Of a DNA stretch of 59,210 nt, positions 26,224 to 35,014 are shown one piece after another. The position numbers were made by a program, and so were the translations under genes. The DNA is taken from the NCBI GenBank assembly GCA_009909005.1, contig JAAAOG010000164.1, positions 1 to 59,210 of the forward strand, read 5' to 3'. The notes under the pieces are model-generated. The model was given only the letters and a program-made list of their open reading frames with translations. It searched no databases and was not told the origin of the DNA. This DNA is from Alphaproteobacteria bacterium (lineage in GTDB: Bacteria; Pseudomonadota; Alphaproteobacteria; DSM-16000; Inquilinaceae). The first letter of the stretch is position 1. Each line of letters begins with the position of its first letter.

Positions 26224-28128
26224 TCAGGCGGCCTTCACGCCGGCATAGCCGACCTTCTGCAGGGCCTCGCGGATTTCGTCCAGGATGACCGGATCGTCGA
26301 TGGTCGCCGGCATCTTGAACTCTTCACTGTCGGCGATCTTCTTCATGGTGCCGCGCAGCACCTTGCCCGAGCGGGTCTTGGGCAGGCGATCCACAACGGT
26401 GCAGGTCTTGAAGGCGGCGACGGCGCCGATTTGCTCGCGCACCATCTTGACGCATTCGGCGCAGACGTCGCTGTGGGACTTGCTGACCCCGGACTTCAGG
26501 ACGATGAAGCCCACCGGCATCTGGCCCTTCAGTTCGTCGGCGGCACCGATGACCGCCGCCTCGGCGACGTCGGGGTGGGCGGAGAGGATTTCCTCCATGC
26601 CGCCGGTCGACAGGCGGTGGCCGGCGACGTTGATCACGTCGTCGACCCGGGTCATGACGTGGACATAGCCGTCCTCGTCAACGAAGCCGGCGTCGCCGGT
26701 CATGTAGAAGCCCGGGAACTCGTCGAAATAGGCCTTGCGGCAGCGATCGTCGGCCTGCCACAGGGTCATGAGGGTCCCCGGCGGCATGGGCAGCTTGGCC
26801 ACCAGCGAGCCGACATCGCCGGCCGGCACGTCATGGCCGTCCGGACCGACGGCGTGGATGTCCCAGCCGAAACCCGGCTTGCAGGCCGAGCCGTACTTGA
26901 CCGGGAACAGCTCGGTGCCCAGCGGATTGCCGGCGATCACCCAGGCGGTTTCCGTCTGCCACCAATGGTCGATGACCGGCACCTTCAGGTTGTTCTCGGC
27001 CCATTTGATCGTGTCGGGGTCCGACCGCTCGCCGGCCAGGAACAGCGCCCGGAAGTGCGAGAGGTCGTAACTCTTCATCAGCTCGGCATTCGGGTCTTCG
27101 CGCTTGATGGCGCGAAAGGCCGTCGGCGCCGTGAACATGGTCGGGATCTTGTGCTGGCTGATCACCCGCCAGAAGGTGCCCGCATCCGGCGTGCCGACCG
27201 GCTTGCCTTCGAAGACCACCGTCGTCGCACCGTGCAGCAGCGGGGCATAGACGATATAGGAGTGTCCGACCACCCAGCCGACATCCGAAGCGGCCCAGAA
27301 CACCTCGCCCGGGTCGCAGTTGTAGAAGTTCTTCATCGTGTACTTCATGGCGACGGCGTGGCCGCCATTGTCGCGCACGATGCCCTTCGGGTTACCCGTG
27401 GTGCCGGAGGTATACAGAATGTACAGCGGATCGGTCGCGGCGACCGGCACGCAGTCGGCCGGCTCGGCCTTGCCGGTGATCTCCGTCCAGTCATGGTCGA
27501 AGCCGGGTTTCAGTGGGGCCTCGGCCTGCGGACGTTGCATGACGATCGTCCCGTCCACCTTGTGCTCGGCTTGGTCGATGGCGCCGTCGAGCATCGGCTT
27601 GTAGGGGATCACCTTCGCCCCCTCGATGCCGCAGGAGGCGCTGACGATCACCTTCGGCTTGGCGTCGTTGATCCGCGTCGCCAACTCATTTGGTGCGAAG
27701 CCGCCGAACACGACCGAATGGATGGCGCCGATGCGGGCGCAGCCCAGCATCGCCACCAGCGCCTCGGGCACCATCGGCATGTAGATGATCACCCGGTCGC
27801 CCTTTTCGACGCCCAGCGAGCGCAAGGCGCCGCCGAATTTCGCCGTCAGGTCCTGGAATTCCCCATAGGTGATCTTGCGGACGGTGTTGGTCACCGGGCT
27901 GTCGTAGATGATCGCCGGCTGGTCGGCGCGGCCGCGTTCGACATGACGGTCGACGGCGTTATAGCAGGTGTTCAGTTCGCCGCCCACGAACCAGCGATAA
28001 AACGGTGCATTGCTGCCATCCAGGACCTTGTCCCACTTCTTGTACCAGTCGATCTCTTCGGCGGCCTTGCCCCAGAAGCCTTCCGGGTCGTTGATCGATT
28101 GGCTGTGCACTTCGGCGTAGCGCCCCAT
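26224..28128 (-). CDS. prpE: Propionyl-CoA synthetase
   Basis: A 634-residue adenylate-forming enzyme that activates propionate with ATP and coenzyme A. The opening SINDPEGFWG, FVGGELNTCYNAVDRHVE and VIVSASCGIEGAKV are typical of PrpE and separate it from acetyl-CoA synthetase. The AMP-binding signature is YTSGTTGNPKGI, and the hinge/catalytic lysine lies in LPKTRSGKVLRGTM, which is also the usual acetylation site. ATG 28128 is preceded by GGGAAAGGAAAA. No prpB, prpC or prpD genes are nearby, so the fate of propionyl-CoA is not shown in this window. Confidence 0.93.
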   Translation of the reverse strand: MGRYAEVHSQSINDPEGFWGKAAEEIDWYKKWDKVLDGSNAPFYRWFVGGELNTCYNAVDRHVERGRADQPAIIYDSPVTNTVRKITYGEFQDLTAKFGGALRSLGVEKGDRVIIYMPMVPEALVAMLGCARIGAIHSVVFGGFAPNELATRINDAKPKVIVSASCGIEGAKVIPYKPMLDGAIDQAEHKVDGTIVMQRPQAEAPLKPGFDHDWTEITGKAEPADCVPVAATDPLYILYTSGTTGNPKGIVRDNGGHAVAMKYTMKNFYNCDPGEVFWAASDVGWVVGHSYIVYAPLLHGATTVVFEGKPVGTPDAGTFWRVISQHKIPTMFTAPTAFRAIKREDPNAELMKSYDLSHFRALFLAGERSDPDTIKWAENNLKVPVIDHWWQTETAWVIAGNPLGTELFPVKYGSACKPGFGWDIHAVGPDGHDVPAGDVGSLVAKLPMPPGTLMTLWQADDRCRKAYFDEFPGFYMTGDAGFVDEDGYVHVMTRVDDVINVAGHRLSTGGMEEILSAHPDVAEAAVIGAADELKGQMPVGFIVLKSGVSKSHSDVCAECVKMVREQIGAVAAFKTCTVVDRLPKTRSGKVLRGTMKKIADSEEFKMPATIDDPVILDEIREALQKVGYAGVKAA

Positions 28129-28289
28129 CTTCGTTTTCCTTTCCCAGAGTGAAGTCTTTCCGGCTCCAAGATCCGGGCCGGAATTCGGCAATGGTCCGGA
28201 CGGCACGGTGCCTCGTCAACCCTTTGTGCCGTGGGCCAATAATGCGGGCAATTACGAGAACCTGGACCGTGCCGCTGCCATGATCTGTG

Positions 28290-29201
28290 TCAAGCTTCAT
28301 CGGGCTCGGCTTTCTTGTGCCACGCAGCAAAGATCGCCGTTGGCAAAAGCCGGCCGATACTCTCTTCCGGCAGCACCATCTCGCCGCTCTCCACCGCCCC
28401 GTCCAGCCCGTCCAGGTGGTGCGACAGCGCATGGTGGAGAGCGAGGAAGGACAGCTGCACCGCATAGGCGGTGAGAATGACAAAAAGCGGATCGGTACCG
28501 AGAAGCTGCCGGCAGGCGGCGAGCAGGCGCGGCAGGTCCTCATGGAAGCGCCAGACCTCGCCCTTCGGCCCGCGGCCGTATTTCGGCGGGTCGAGGATGA
28601 TACCTTCATAATGCCGGCCGCGCCGCACTTCACGTTCGGCGAAGCGGACCGCATCGTCGACCAGCCAGCGGATCGGCCGGTCTTCCAGGCCGGCCTGCCT
28701 CTGGTTCTCCACCGCATAGCCGATCGCCTTTTTCGAGGCGTCGACATGGGTGACCCGGGCACCGGCCCGGGCGGCGATCAACGAGGCGAGCCCGGAATAG
28801 CCGAACAGGTTGAGCACCGCCGGGGGCTGATCGGTCTCGGCCCGGCGGGCGGACAGGGCCGCGGCGATGCGGCGCCAATGCACGGCATGCTCGGGGAAAA
28901 AGCCGAGATGCCGGAAAGGCGTACAGCGCGCCACAAAGGCGAGATCGCCATAGTGCAGCACCCAGCTGTCCGGCAGGGCGGGGCCGTGCTGCCAGGTTCC
29001 GCGCTCCTCGCCCTCGCCGGCTTCGAACACGGCATCGGCCCGCCAGTCGTTTTCGGAAAGCCCGGGCGGCCAGAGCGCCTGCGGCTCGGGCCGGATGATG
29101 CGGTAGGGACCGGCCCGTTCCAGCTTGCGCCGGTTGCCGCTGTCGAGCAGGGCGTAGTCGCTCCAGTCATCGGCGATCAGCAGGCGCGGGACCATGGGCA
29201 T
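28290..29201 (-). CDS. SAM-dependent rRNA methyltransferase, RlmI/RlmK-like
   Basis: A 303-residue class I methyltransferase. The SAM-binding loop is VLNLFGYSGLASLIAARAGA, the acidic end of strand two is VTHVDASKKAIGYA, and the catalytic motif is ILDPPKYGRG. These fit the RlmI/RlmK family that methylates 23S rRNA, but the N-terminal PUA domain of E. coli RlmI is not obvious here, so the target is uncertain. ATG 29201 has GAGG 10 nt upstream; another ATG is two codons on. It is followed by prpE after a 161-nt gap and is divergent from the kinase-like gene. Confidence 0.88.
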   Translation of the reverse strand: MPMVPRLLIADDWSDYALLDSGNRRKLERAGPYRIIRPEPQALWPPGLSENDWRADAVFEAGEGEERGTWQHGPALPDSWVLHYGDLAFVARCTPFRHLGFFPEHAVHWRRIAAALSARRAETDQPPAVLNLFGYSGLASLIAARAGARVTHVDASKKAIGYAVENQRQAGLEDRPIRWLVDDAVRFAEREVRRGRHYEGIILDPPKYGRGPKGEVWRFHEDLPRLLAACRQLLGTDPLFVILTAYAVQLSFLALHHALSHHLDGLDGAVESGEMVLPEESIGRLLPTAIFAAWHKKAEPDEA

Positions 29202-29392
29202 CGGCACGGAGCCTCGAAACGGAAGGCCTGGGAGAAAGCGGGCAGGGCCGCCCCTGTCCCGCAATAAAGGGCTTCGCGTGGCGACCGAAAAGGCCGGGGA
29301 TGCGGGACTGGATCAAAGATCCCGATTGTTGCATCCCGTCGAATGACGCAGACTGCGCACCGCTGCCGGCCCCCCGACTGCAAGCGCGACCC

Positions 29393-30949
29393 ATGCCCGC
29401 TTCCCCGTCTCATGCCCGCCTGCAGGTGCATTTCCGCCCCGAGGGTACGCTCCTGCAGGCTGCCGGGCCGCTGGCCGCGGCGGCAGCCCGGTCTGCTGCG
29501 GGAGCGGCCGATGGGCGGACGCTTGTCCGCGCGCTGATCGATACGGCGGTCGGCGGCGATGCCTGCGAATGGATGCGCCGCGCCGCGGCGGAGCCGCTGA
29601 TCGCCGCCATTCTGGCCGGGGACGCGGTTTGCGACGCGACGACGATCACGCGGGACGACGGCGTGCGATTGCTGACCCTGTTCGCCGAAGCCACCGCGGA
29701 TGGGGCGCGCCGCCTGACGATCGGCGAAATGCCTCTGCCTGCCGGGCTCGACGCCTCGCCCATCGAAGGCGTCGACCTGTTGCAGGACATTGTCGATGCC
29801 GTGCCGGTGACCATCAGCATCAAGGATGCCGAACGCCGCTATGTCTTCGTCAATCGCAGCTGGGAGCGGTTCTATGGCGTCGACCGAGGGCAGGTGCTGG
29901 GCAAGCGGTTCGAGAGCCTGACGCCCGGCCGGATCGTTGCCGGGACCTTCGACGATCACAGCAGCCATGTCGAGAGCCGCGACGAACAGGTGCTGGCGAA
30001 TGGGCAGAGCCTGGCAGACCAGGAGGAGTATGTCAGCGGCATCGACGGCGCCGAGCGCACGCTGCTCAGCAGCAAGCTGCCGCTCGTCGATGCCGACGGC
30101 CGGCCGCGCGGCATTCTCTCCGTCACCCATGACATCACCGCCCGCAAGGACCAGGAACTGGCGCTGGCCCGGGCCAAGGCGGAGGCGGAAGCCGCAGACC
30201 GCGCCAAGACCGAATTCCTCACCGTGGTCAACCAGGAGACGCAGGGCCCGCTGGCCGAGCTTCTGGCTGCGGTGGCCCGCGCCCGGGCCGGCATCGGCGA
30301 TACGGCCGGTGCCGGGGCCGGGGAGCTTGAGGACATCGAACGCTGCGGCCGGCAGCTGCGGCGGCTGATCGACGACCTGCTGGACCTCTCGGCACTCGAT
30401 CTCGGCACGGCAACCCTCCGGCCGGGACCGATGGACCCGCGCGTCGCCATCGAAGCCGTGGTGGCAGGGCTGCGGATGGACGTTGCCGCCAAAGGGCTGA
30501 CGCTCGACGTGCGGGTGGCGGCGGAGGTCCCGGCGCTGGTGATTGCCGACGAGATCAGGGTCCGCCAGGTGCTTGCCCGGCTGCTTGAAAATGCCCTGCG
30601 CTTCACGCGCGAAGGCGGCATCGTCGTTCTGTGCTCCGTCAGCGGATCACACGCGGGTCAAGGCCCGCCGACGGCGGCGGCCGGACAGAGCCTGGTCTTT
30701 TCGGTTGATGATACCGGGCTTGGCATCCCGGCCGACCGTCAGGCCTATATATTCGCCCCCTTCACGCGCCTGGATGCCGCGGCGCGCTCCGGTGATCGCG
30801 GCCCCGGCCTGGGCCTGGCGATTGCCGGCCGGCTGGTCGCGGCGATGGGCGGGGAGATCGGCGTCGAGAACCGCGACGCCGGCGGCAGCCGCTTCTGGTT
30901 TGCCGTGCCGGTCCGCACCTGGCAGCCACAGCCCGGCCCGCGAGAGTGA
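29393..30949 (+). CDS. PAS-domain histidine-kinase-like protein lacking the phospho-acceptor histidine
   Basis: A 518-residue cytoplasmic protein with a variable N-terminus (~1-120), a PAS domain (~130-255, with DAVPVTISIKDAERRYVFVN), a dimerisation helix region and a C-terminal ATPase domain. ATPase motifs are intact: N box LLENALRFTREGG, G1 FSVDDTGLGIPADRQ, F box IFAPFTR, G2 GPGLGLAIAGRL. In the H box, where kinases have SHELRTPL, it reads NQETQGPL, so the phosphorylated His is Gln281 (codon CAG, 30233-30235). It may be a pseudokinase, an allosteric partner of another kinase, or act through an unknown residue. No response regulator is nearby. Confidence 0.86.
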   Translation: MPASPSHARLQVHFRPEGTLLQAAGPLAAAAARSAAGAADGRTLVRALIDTAVGGDACEWMRRAAAEPLIAAILAGDAVCDATTITRDDGVRLLTLFAEATADGARRLTIGEMPLPAGLDASPIEGVDLLQDIVDAVPVTISIKDAERRYVFVNRSWERFYGVDRGQVLGKRFESLTPGRIVAGTFDDHSSHVESRDEQVLANGQSLADQEEYVSGIDGAERTLLSSKLPLVDADGRPRGILSVTHDITARKDQELALARAKAEAEAADRAKTEFLTVVNQETQGPLAELLAAVARARAGIGDTAGAGAGELEDIERCGRQLRRLIDDLLDLSALDLGTATLRPGPMDPRVAIEAVVAGLRMDVAAKGLTLDVRVAAEVPALVIADEIRVRQVLARLLENALRFTREGGIVVLCSVSGSHAGQGPPTAAAGQSLVFSVDDTGLGIPADRQAYIFAPFTRLDAAARSGDRGPGLGLAIAGRLVAAMGGEIGVENRDAGGSRFWFAVPVRTWQPQPGPRE

Positions 30950-30992
30950 CGCACGCAACGCCTGGCACTGGCACTGGCAATGGCAACGGCAA

Positions 30993-32129
30993 TCAGCCGG
31001 AGGGCTCCAGCTGCGATTTCAGGGAGAGGCGGCGCAGCAGATCCTTCAGCGTCAGCACGCCGGCCAGGCGGTTGCCGTCCTCGACCACCATCAGCCGGCC
31101 GCGCTGGCCTTCCTGCATGCGCTGCAGGGCGGCGTCGGCGGGCGTGTCCGGGCGTATCGTGTTGGCGTCGGAACAGCGGTCGACGACCTCCGCGATCCGC
31201 CGCGTGCCCCAGTCCTCCCGCGGCACCTGCTTGACGTCCTTGATGGTGGCGCAGCCGACCAGCCGGCCGTCGCGGACGATCGGCACCAGGTCATGGCCGT
31301 ATTCGTACAGATAATCGTCGACGAAGGACCGGACGGTGATGTCGCCGGATGCCGTCACCGGGTCGCGCGACATGAAGCGGGACACGGTCTCGCCCTTCAG
31401 GTCCTCCTGCTGCAGGAGGCGCTGATAGCCGGCACTGGCGGCGCCCTGCAGGAAAAGGCCGATCAGCACCCACCACATGCCGCCGACGACATTGCCGCCG
31501 ACCGCGTTGAGGGCGCCCAACGCCATCAGGGCGATGCCGATGCCCTGGCCGATGCGCGAGGCCACCTTCGTCGCCCAGCGCAGATTGTCGCGCCACCACC
31601 ATAAGGCCGCCCGCAGCACCCGGCCGCCGTCGAGCGGGAAGCCCGGCAGCATGTTGAAGGCGGCCAGCAGCAGATTGATCAGCCCGAGATAGTTGGGCAC
31701 CGCGGCGATGTGCTCCGGCACGCCGGCGGTCAGCATGCCGGCGGCGACCGCGTAGAACACGGCGCCGAGGACGACGCTGGCGATCGGGCCGGCGATCGCC
31801 ATCCAGAACTCGGTCTTCGGGTTGGGCGGCTCCATCTCCATCTCGGCCACGCCGCCGAACAGGAAGAGGGTGATGCCCCCCATCGGCAGGCCGTGCGCGC
31901 GCGCCACCAGCGCATGCGAGAACTCGTGGAACAGCAGCGAGAAGAACAGCCCGATCATCCCCGCCACGCCCAGCGCCCAATACGTCCCCGGCGGCAGGTC
32001 GGGAAAGAAGGCCGGAAAGAAGCCGGAGGCGAGCGACCACGTCACCAGAATGGCGAGGAAAAGCCAGGTGACGTTCGCGCGGACCTGAAAGCCGAAGATC
32101 CGGAACAGGGTGAAGTTGCTGCCGAACAT
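30993..32129 (-). CDS. Site-2 protease family membrane metalloprotease with CBS domains
   Basis: A 378-residue M50 peptidase. The zinc-binding motif is LLFHEFSHALVARAHG and the third ligand lies in NMLPGFPLDGGRVLRA. About six hydrophobic helices place the active site in the membrane. The C-terminal third carries two CBS repeats (starting near VSRFMSRDPVTASG and IRPDTPADAALQRM), which bind adenine nucleotides and probably regulate activity. Such proteases cut membrane-anchored regulators, but no anti-sigma factor or other obvious substrate is encoded nearby. It is divergent from the bd oxidase genes with 237 nt between. Confidence 0.93.
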   Translation of the reverse strand: MFGSNFTLFRIFGFQVRANVTWLFLAILVTWSLASGFFPAFFPDLPPGTYWALGVAGMIGLFFSLLFHEFSHALVARAHGLPMGGITLFLFGGVAEMEMEPPNPKTEFWMAIAGPIASVVLGAVFYAVAAGMLTAGVPEHIAAVPNYLGLINLLLAAFNMLPGFPLDGGRVLRAALWWWRDNLRWATKVASRIGQGIGIALMALGALNAVGGNVVGGMWWVLIGLFLQGAASAGYQRLLQQEDLKGETVSRFMSRDPVTASGDITVRSFVDDYLYEYGHDLVPIVRDGRLVGCATIKDVKQVPREDWGTRRIAEVVDRCSDANTIRPDTPADAALQRMQEGQRGRLMVVEDGNRLAGVLTLKDLLRRLSLKSQLEPSG

Positions 32130-32366
32130 GAGCCCGCCGTCGGTTGCCGGGACGGCGCCGATGCCGGCCGGGGCGGCCGGGGCGCCGGCAAGTCAATCCG
32201 GAACAATCGATGCACGCCGCGGTTCCCGCTGCGGCATGCGGGCGGGCGGGCGTTTCGTCGCAAACCGGTGCTTCGGCTGCGGGCCCGGATCCATCTTGGA
32301 CGTGTTCCAGACAGCCGTGCACGGGTCTGCCGCCGCACGGTCCCTGTCACCAAAGGGTGCGACGTC

Positions 32367-33782
32367 ATGGACTTTGATCCGCTGTTGCTGTCACGGATCC
32401 AGTTCGGGTTCACGGTGGCGTTCCATATCCTCTTTCCGGCCTTCACCATCGGCCTGGCCAGCTGGCTGGTGGTGCTGGAGGCGCGCTGGCTGTTCTCCAA
32501 GCGCGAACGGTTCCGGACACTCTACCGCTTCTGGGTCAAGGTGTTTGCCGTGTCCTTCGGGCTCGGCGTCGTGTCGGGCGTGGTGATGAGCTACCAGTTC
32601 GGCACCAACTGGTCGGCCTTCTCCGACATGGCGGGCAATATCGTCGGTCCGCTGATGGGCTACGAGGTGCTGACCGCCTTTTTCCTTGAGGCGTCGTTCC
32701 TCGGCATCATGCTGTTCGGCTGGAAGAAGGTCGGCAACCGGCTGCACTTCCTTGCCACCAGCATGGTGGCGCTCGGCACCTTGATCTCGGCCTTCTGGAT
32801 CCTTTCGGCCAATAGCTGGATGCAGACGCCGTCAACCTTCGAGATGGTCGACGGCCGCGCCGTGCCGACCGACTGGCTGGCGGCGATCTTCAACCCGTCC
32901 TTCCCCTATCGCTTCGCCCACATGGTGATGGCCGCCTATCTGACCACGGCCTTTGCCGTGGCCGGCATGTCGGCCTGGATGCTGCTGCGCGACCCGGCCA
33001 ATCGCGGCGCCCGCACCAGCCTGTCCATGGCGCTGTGGTTCGCGGTGATCTTCTCGCCGGTGCAGATCCTGCTCGGCGATCTGCAGGGCCTGAATGTGCG
33101 CGACTACCAGCCGGTCAAACTGGCTGCCATGGAGGGCCATTGGCAGAACGAGCCGGGCGAGGGCGTGCCGCTGGTGCTGTTCGGCTGGCCGGACGAGGAG
33201 GCCGAGCGCAATCTCTGGTCGGTGGAAATTCCGAACCTGTCCAGCGTCATCATCACCCACAGCTGGGACGGCCAGTTCCCGGCCCTGACGGAATTTCCCG
33301 AGGAGAACCGGCCGCCGGTCGCCATCGTCTTCTGGTCGTTCCGGATCATGGTGCTGATCGGTTTCCTGATGCTCGGCCTCGGCCTCTGGAGCCTTTATCT
33401 GCGCTGGCGCAAACGGCTCTACCGCTCGCGGACCTTTCTGTACGCCACTTTCGCCATGCTGCCCTCCGGCTTCGTCGCCGTGCTGACGGGGTGGATCACG
33501 GCCGAGGTCGGCCGCCAGCCCTGGGTGGTCTACGGCCTGATGCGGACGTCGGAGGCGGTGTCGCCGGTATCGGGCGAGGGCGTTGCCTTCTCCCTGGCGC
33601 TGTTCGTCGTGGTCTACGCCATCATCTTCGGTGCCGGCACCTATTACCTGTTCAAGCTGCTGGCGCAGGGTCCCGAAGACACGGGGCCGGACGAGGGCTC
33701 GCCCCCCTTCGAAACCCGCCGGCCGAAGCGGCCCCTGTCCCGTTCCGAAGACCGGCTGGAAGAGCCGGGCCCCGCCGAGTGA
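32367..33782 (+). CDS. cydA: Cytochrome bd-type quinol oxidase subunit I (CioA-like)
   Basis: A 471-residue subunit carrying haems b558, b595 and d, and oxidising quinol with oxygen as acceptor. The N-terminal SRIQFGFTVAFHILFPAF includes the conserved His ligand; FAHMVMAAYLTTAFAVAG holds another. The Q-loop is short (GWPDEEAERNLW), the cyanide-insensitive CioA form rather than the long E. coli CydA form. ATG 32367 was chosen over a much longer upstream frame because family homology starts at MDFDPLLLSR. It is followed by subunit II after 27 nt and by a DUF2474 gene, a complete oxidase operon. Confidence 0.95.
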   Translation: MDFDPLLLSRIQFGFTVAFHILFPAFTIGLASWLVVLEARWLFSKRERFRTLYRFWVKVFAVSFGLGVVSGVVMSYQFGTNWSAFSDMAGNIVGPLMGYEVLTAFFLEASFLGIMLFGWKKVGNRLHFLATSMVALGTLISAFWILSANSWMQTPSTFEMVDGRAVPTDWLAAIFNPSFPYRFAHMVMAAYLTTAFAVAGMSAWMLLRDPANRGARTSLSMALWFAVIFSPVQILLGDLQGLNVRDYQPVKLAAMEGHWQNEPGEGVPLVLFGWPDEEAERNLWSVEIPNLSSVIITHSWDGQFPALTEFPEENRPPVAIVFWSFRIMVLIGFLMLGLGLWSLYLRWRKRLYRSRTFLYATFAMLPSGFVAVLTGWITAEVGRQPWVVYGLMRTSEAVSPVSGEGVAFSLALFVVVYAIIFGAGTYYLFKLLAQGPEDTGPDEGSPPFETRRPKRPLSRSEDRLEEPGPAE

Positions 33783-33809
33783 TACGGCCTGCCTGAGAGG
33801 AGGGCGAAA

Positions 33810-34853
33810 ATGGTGGAAATGGCTGCCGGCTATGAAGGCCTGACGTTCTGGCTGCCGCTGATCTGGTCGGCGCTGATCGCTTTTGCCGTCGCCATGTATG
33901 TGATCATGGACGGCTTCGACCTCGGCGTCGGCATTCTCTTCGATGCGCCGCAGGAGGAAGCCTGGCGCGACAAGATGATGCTCTCGGTCGCGCCGATCTG
34001 GGACGGCAACGAGACCTGGCTTGTGCTGGGCGGCGGCGGTCTGCTGGCGGTCTTTCCGCTGGCCTATGCGCTGCTGCTGCCGGCGCTCTACCTGCCGCTG
34101 ATCGTCATGCTGATCGCCCTGGTCTTCCGGGGCGTCGCCTTCGAGTTCCGGTTCAAGGCGGTCAAGCACAAGGGCGTCTGGAACCGCTCCTTCCATTACG
34201 GCTCGCTGGTGGCGACCTTCGCCCAGGGCATGGTGCTGGGCGCCTTCGTCCAGGGCTTCGCCGTCGAGGGCCGCTCCTTTGCCGGCGGCATGTTCGACTG
34301 GCTGACGCCGTTCAGCATCCTCACCGGCGCCTGCCTGGTGGCCGGCTATGGGCTGCTCGGCGCCTGCTGGCTGGTGATGAAGACGGAGGGCGCGCTGGAG
34401 GCCTGGGCGCGGCACTGGGCGCAACGGTTCCTGGTGGCCGTGATCGTCGGCATGGCCGCCGTCAGCCTCTGGGTGCCCTTCCTTTCCCCGGAGATCGCCG
34501 ACCGCTGGTTCTCCTTCCCCAATATCGTCATGCTGCTGCCGGTGCCGGCGCTGACGGCGGTGGTCGCCCTGGCGCTGTTCCGGACCCTGCGGACCGGCAG
34601 GACGGGGACGCCCTTCGCGCTCACCATCGTGCTGTTTCTGCTCGGCTATCTTGGCCTGGCGATCAGCCTCTTCCCCTATCTGGTGCCGCCCGACGTGACG
34701 ATCTGGGAAGCCGCGGCCCACAGCTCCTCGCAGATGTTCGCACTGGTCGGCTTCATCGTCGTCATCCCGATCATCCTCGGCTACACCGCCTACACCTATT
34801 GGGTGTTCCGCGGCAAAGTCGCCGAGGACCTGGCGGAGGAGGGCTATCACTGA
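33810..34853 (+). CDS. cydB: Cytochrome bd-type quinol oxidase subunit II (CioB-like)
   Basis: A 347-residue membrane subunit with about eight helices that pairs with subunit I. The signature YVIMDGFDLGVGILF is at residues ~30-45, followed by MMLSVAPIWDGNETWLVLGG, typical of CydB/CioB. ATG 33810 is preceded by AGGAGGGC. Its stop overlaps the next start in TGATG (34851-34855), so the small third gene is translationally coupled. Confidence 0.96.
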   Translation: MVEMAAGYEGLTFWLPLIWSALIAFAVAMYVIMDGFDLGVGILFDAPQEEAWRDKMMLSVAPIWDGNETWLVLGGGGLLAVFPLAYALLLPALYLPLIVMLIALVFRGVAFEFRFKAVKHKGVWNRSFHYGSLVATFAQGMVLGAFVQGFAVEGRSFAGGMFDWLTPFSILTGACLVAGYGLLGACWLVMKTEGALEAWARHWAQRFLVAVIVGMAAVSLWVPFLSPEIADRWFSFPNIVMLLPVPALTAVVALALFRTLRTGRTGTPFALTIVLFLLGYLGLAISLFPYLVPPDVTIWEAAAHSSSQMFALVGFIVVIPIILGYTAYTYWVFRGKVAEDLAEEGYH

Positions 34854-34996
34854 TGGCGGAGGATCAGGGCCATCCGGCCGGCGACAGCGAGCGGCAGGGG
34901 ACGTGGCGGCGGCTCGCCTGGTTCGTCGGCCTCTATGTTGCAGGGTTGTTGACCATGGCAGCGGTGACTTACAGTCTGCGGCTGATGATCGTCTAG
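34853..34996 (+). CDS. DUF2474 small membrane protein of the bd oxidase
   Basis: A 47-residue protein with one hydrophobic helix (RRLAWFVGLYVAGLLTMAAV), typical of DUF2474, a small protein encoded with CioAB and likely to act as CydX does in stabilising the oxidase. It begins at the ATG overlapping the cydB stop. Short length makes homology uncertain, but the position and helix pattern support the call. Confidence 0.85.
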   Translation: MAEDQGHPAGDSERQGTWRRLAWFVGLYVAGLLTMAAVTYSLRLMIV

Positions 34997-35014
34997 CCGC
35001 AGGCTGGAGGCACC

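Noticed and set aside
26122-28152. A 676-codon plus-strand frame opposite prpE
   Set aside because: Shadow of prpE; no protein family pattern.
32832-34850. A 672-codon minus-strand frame over the bd oxidase genes
   Set aside because: Shadow of CioA and CioB genes, whose motifs are unambiguous.
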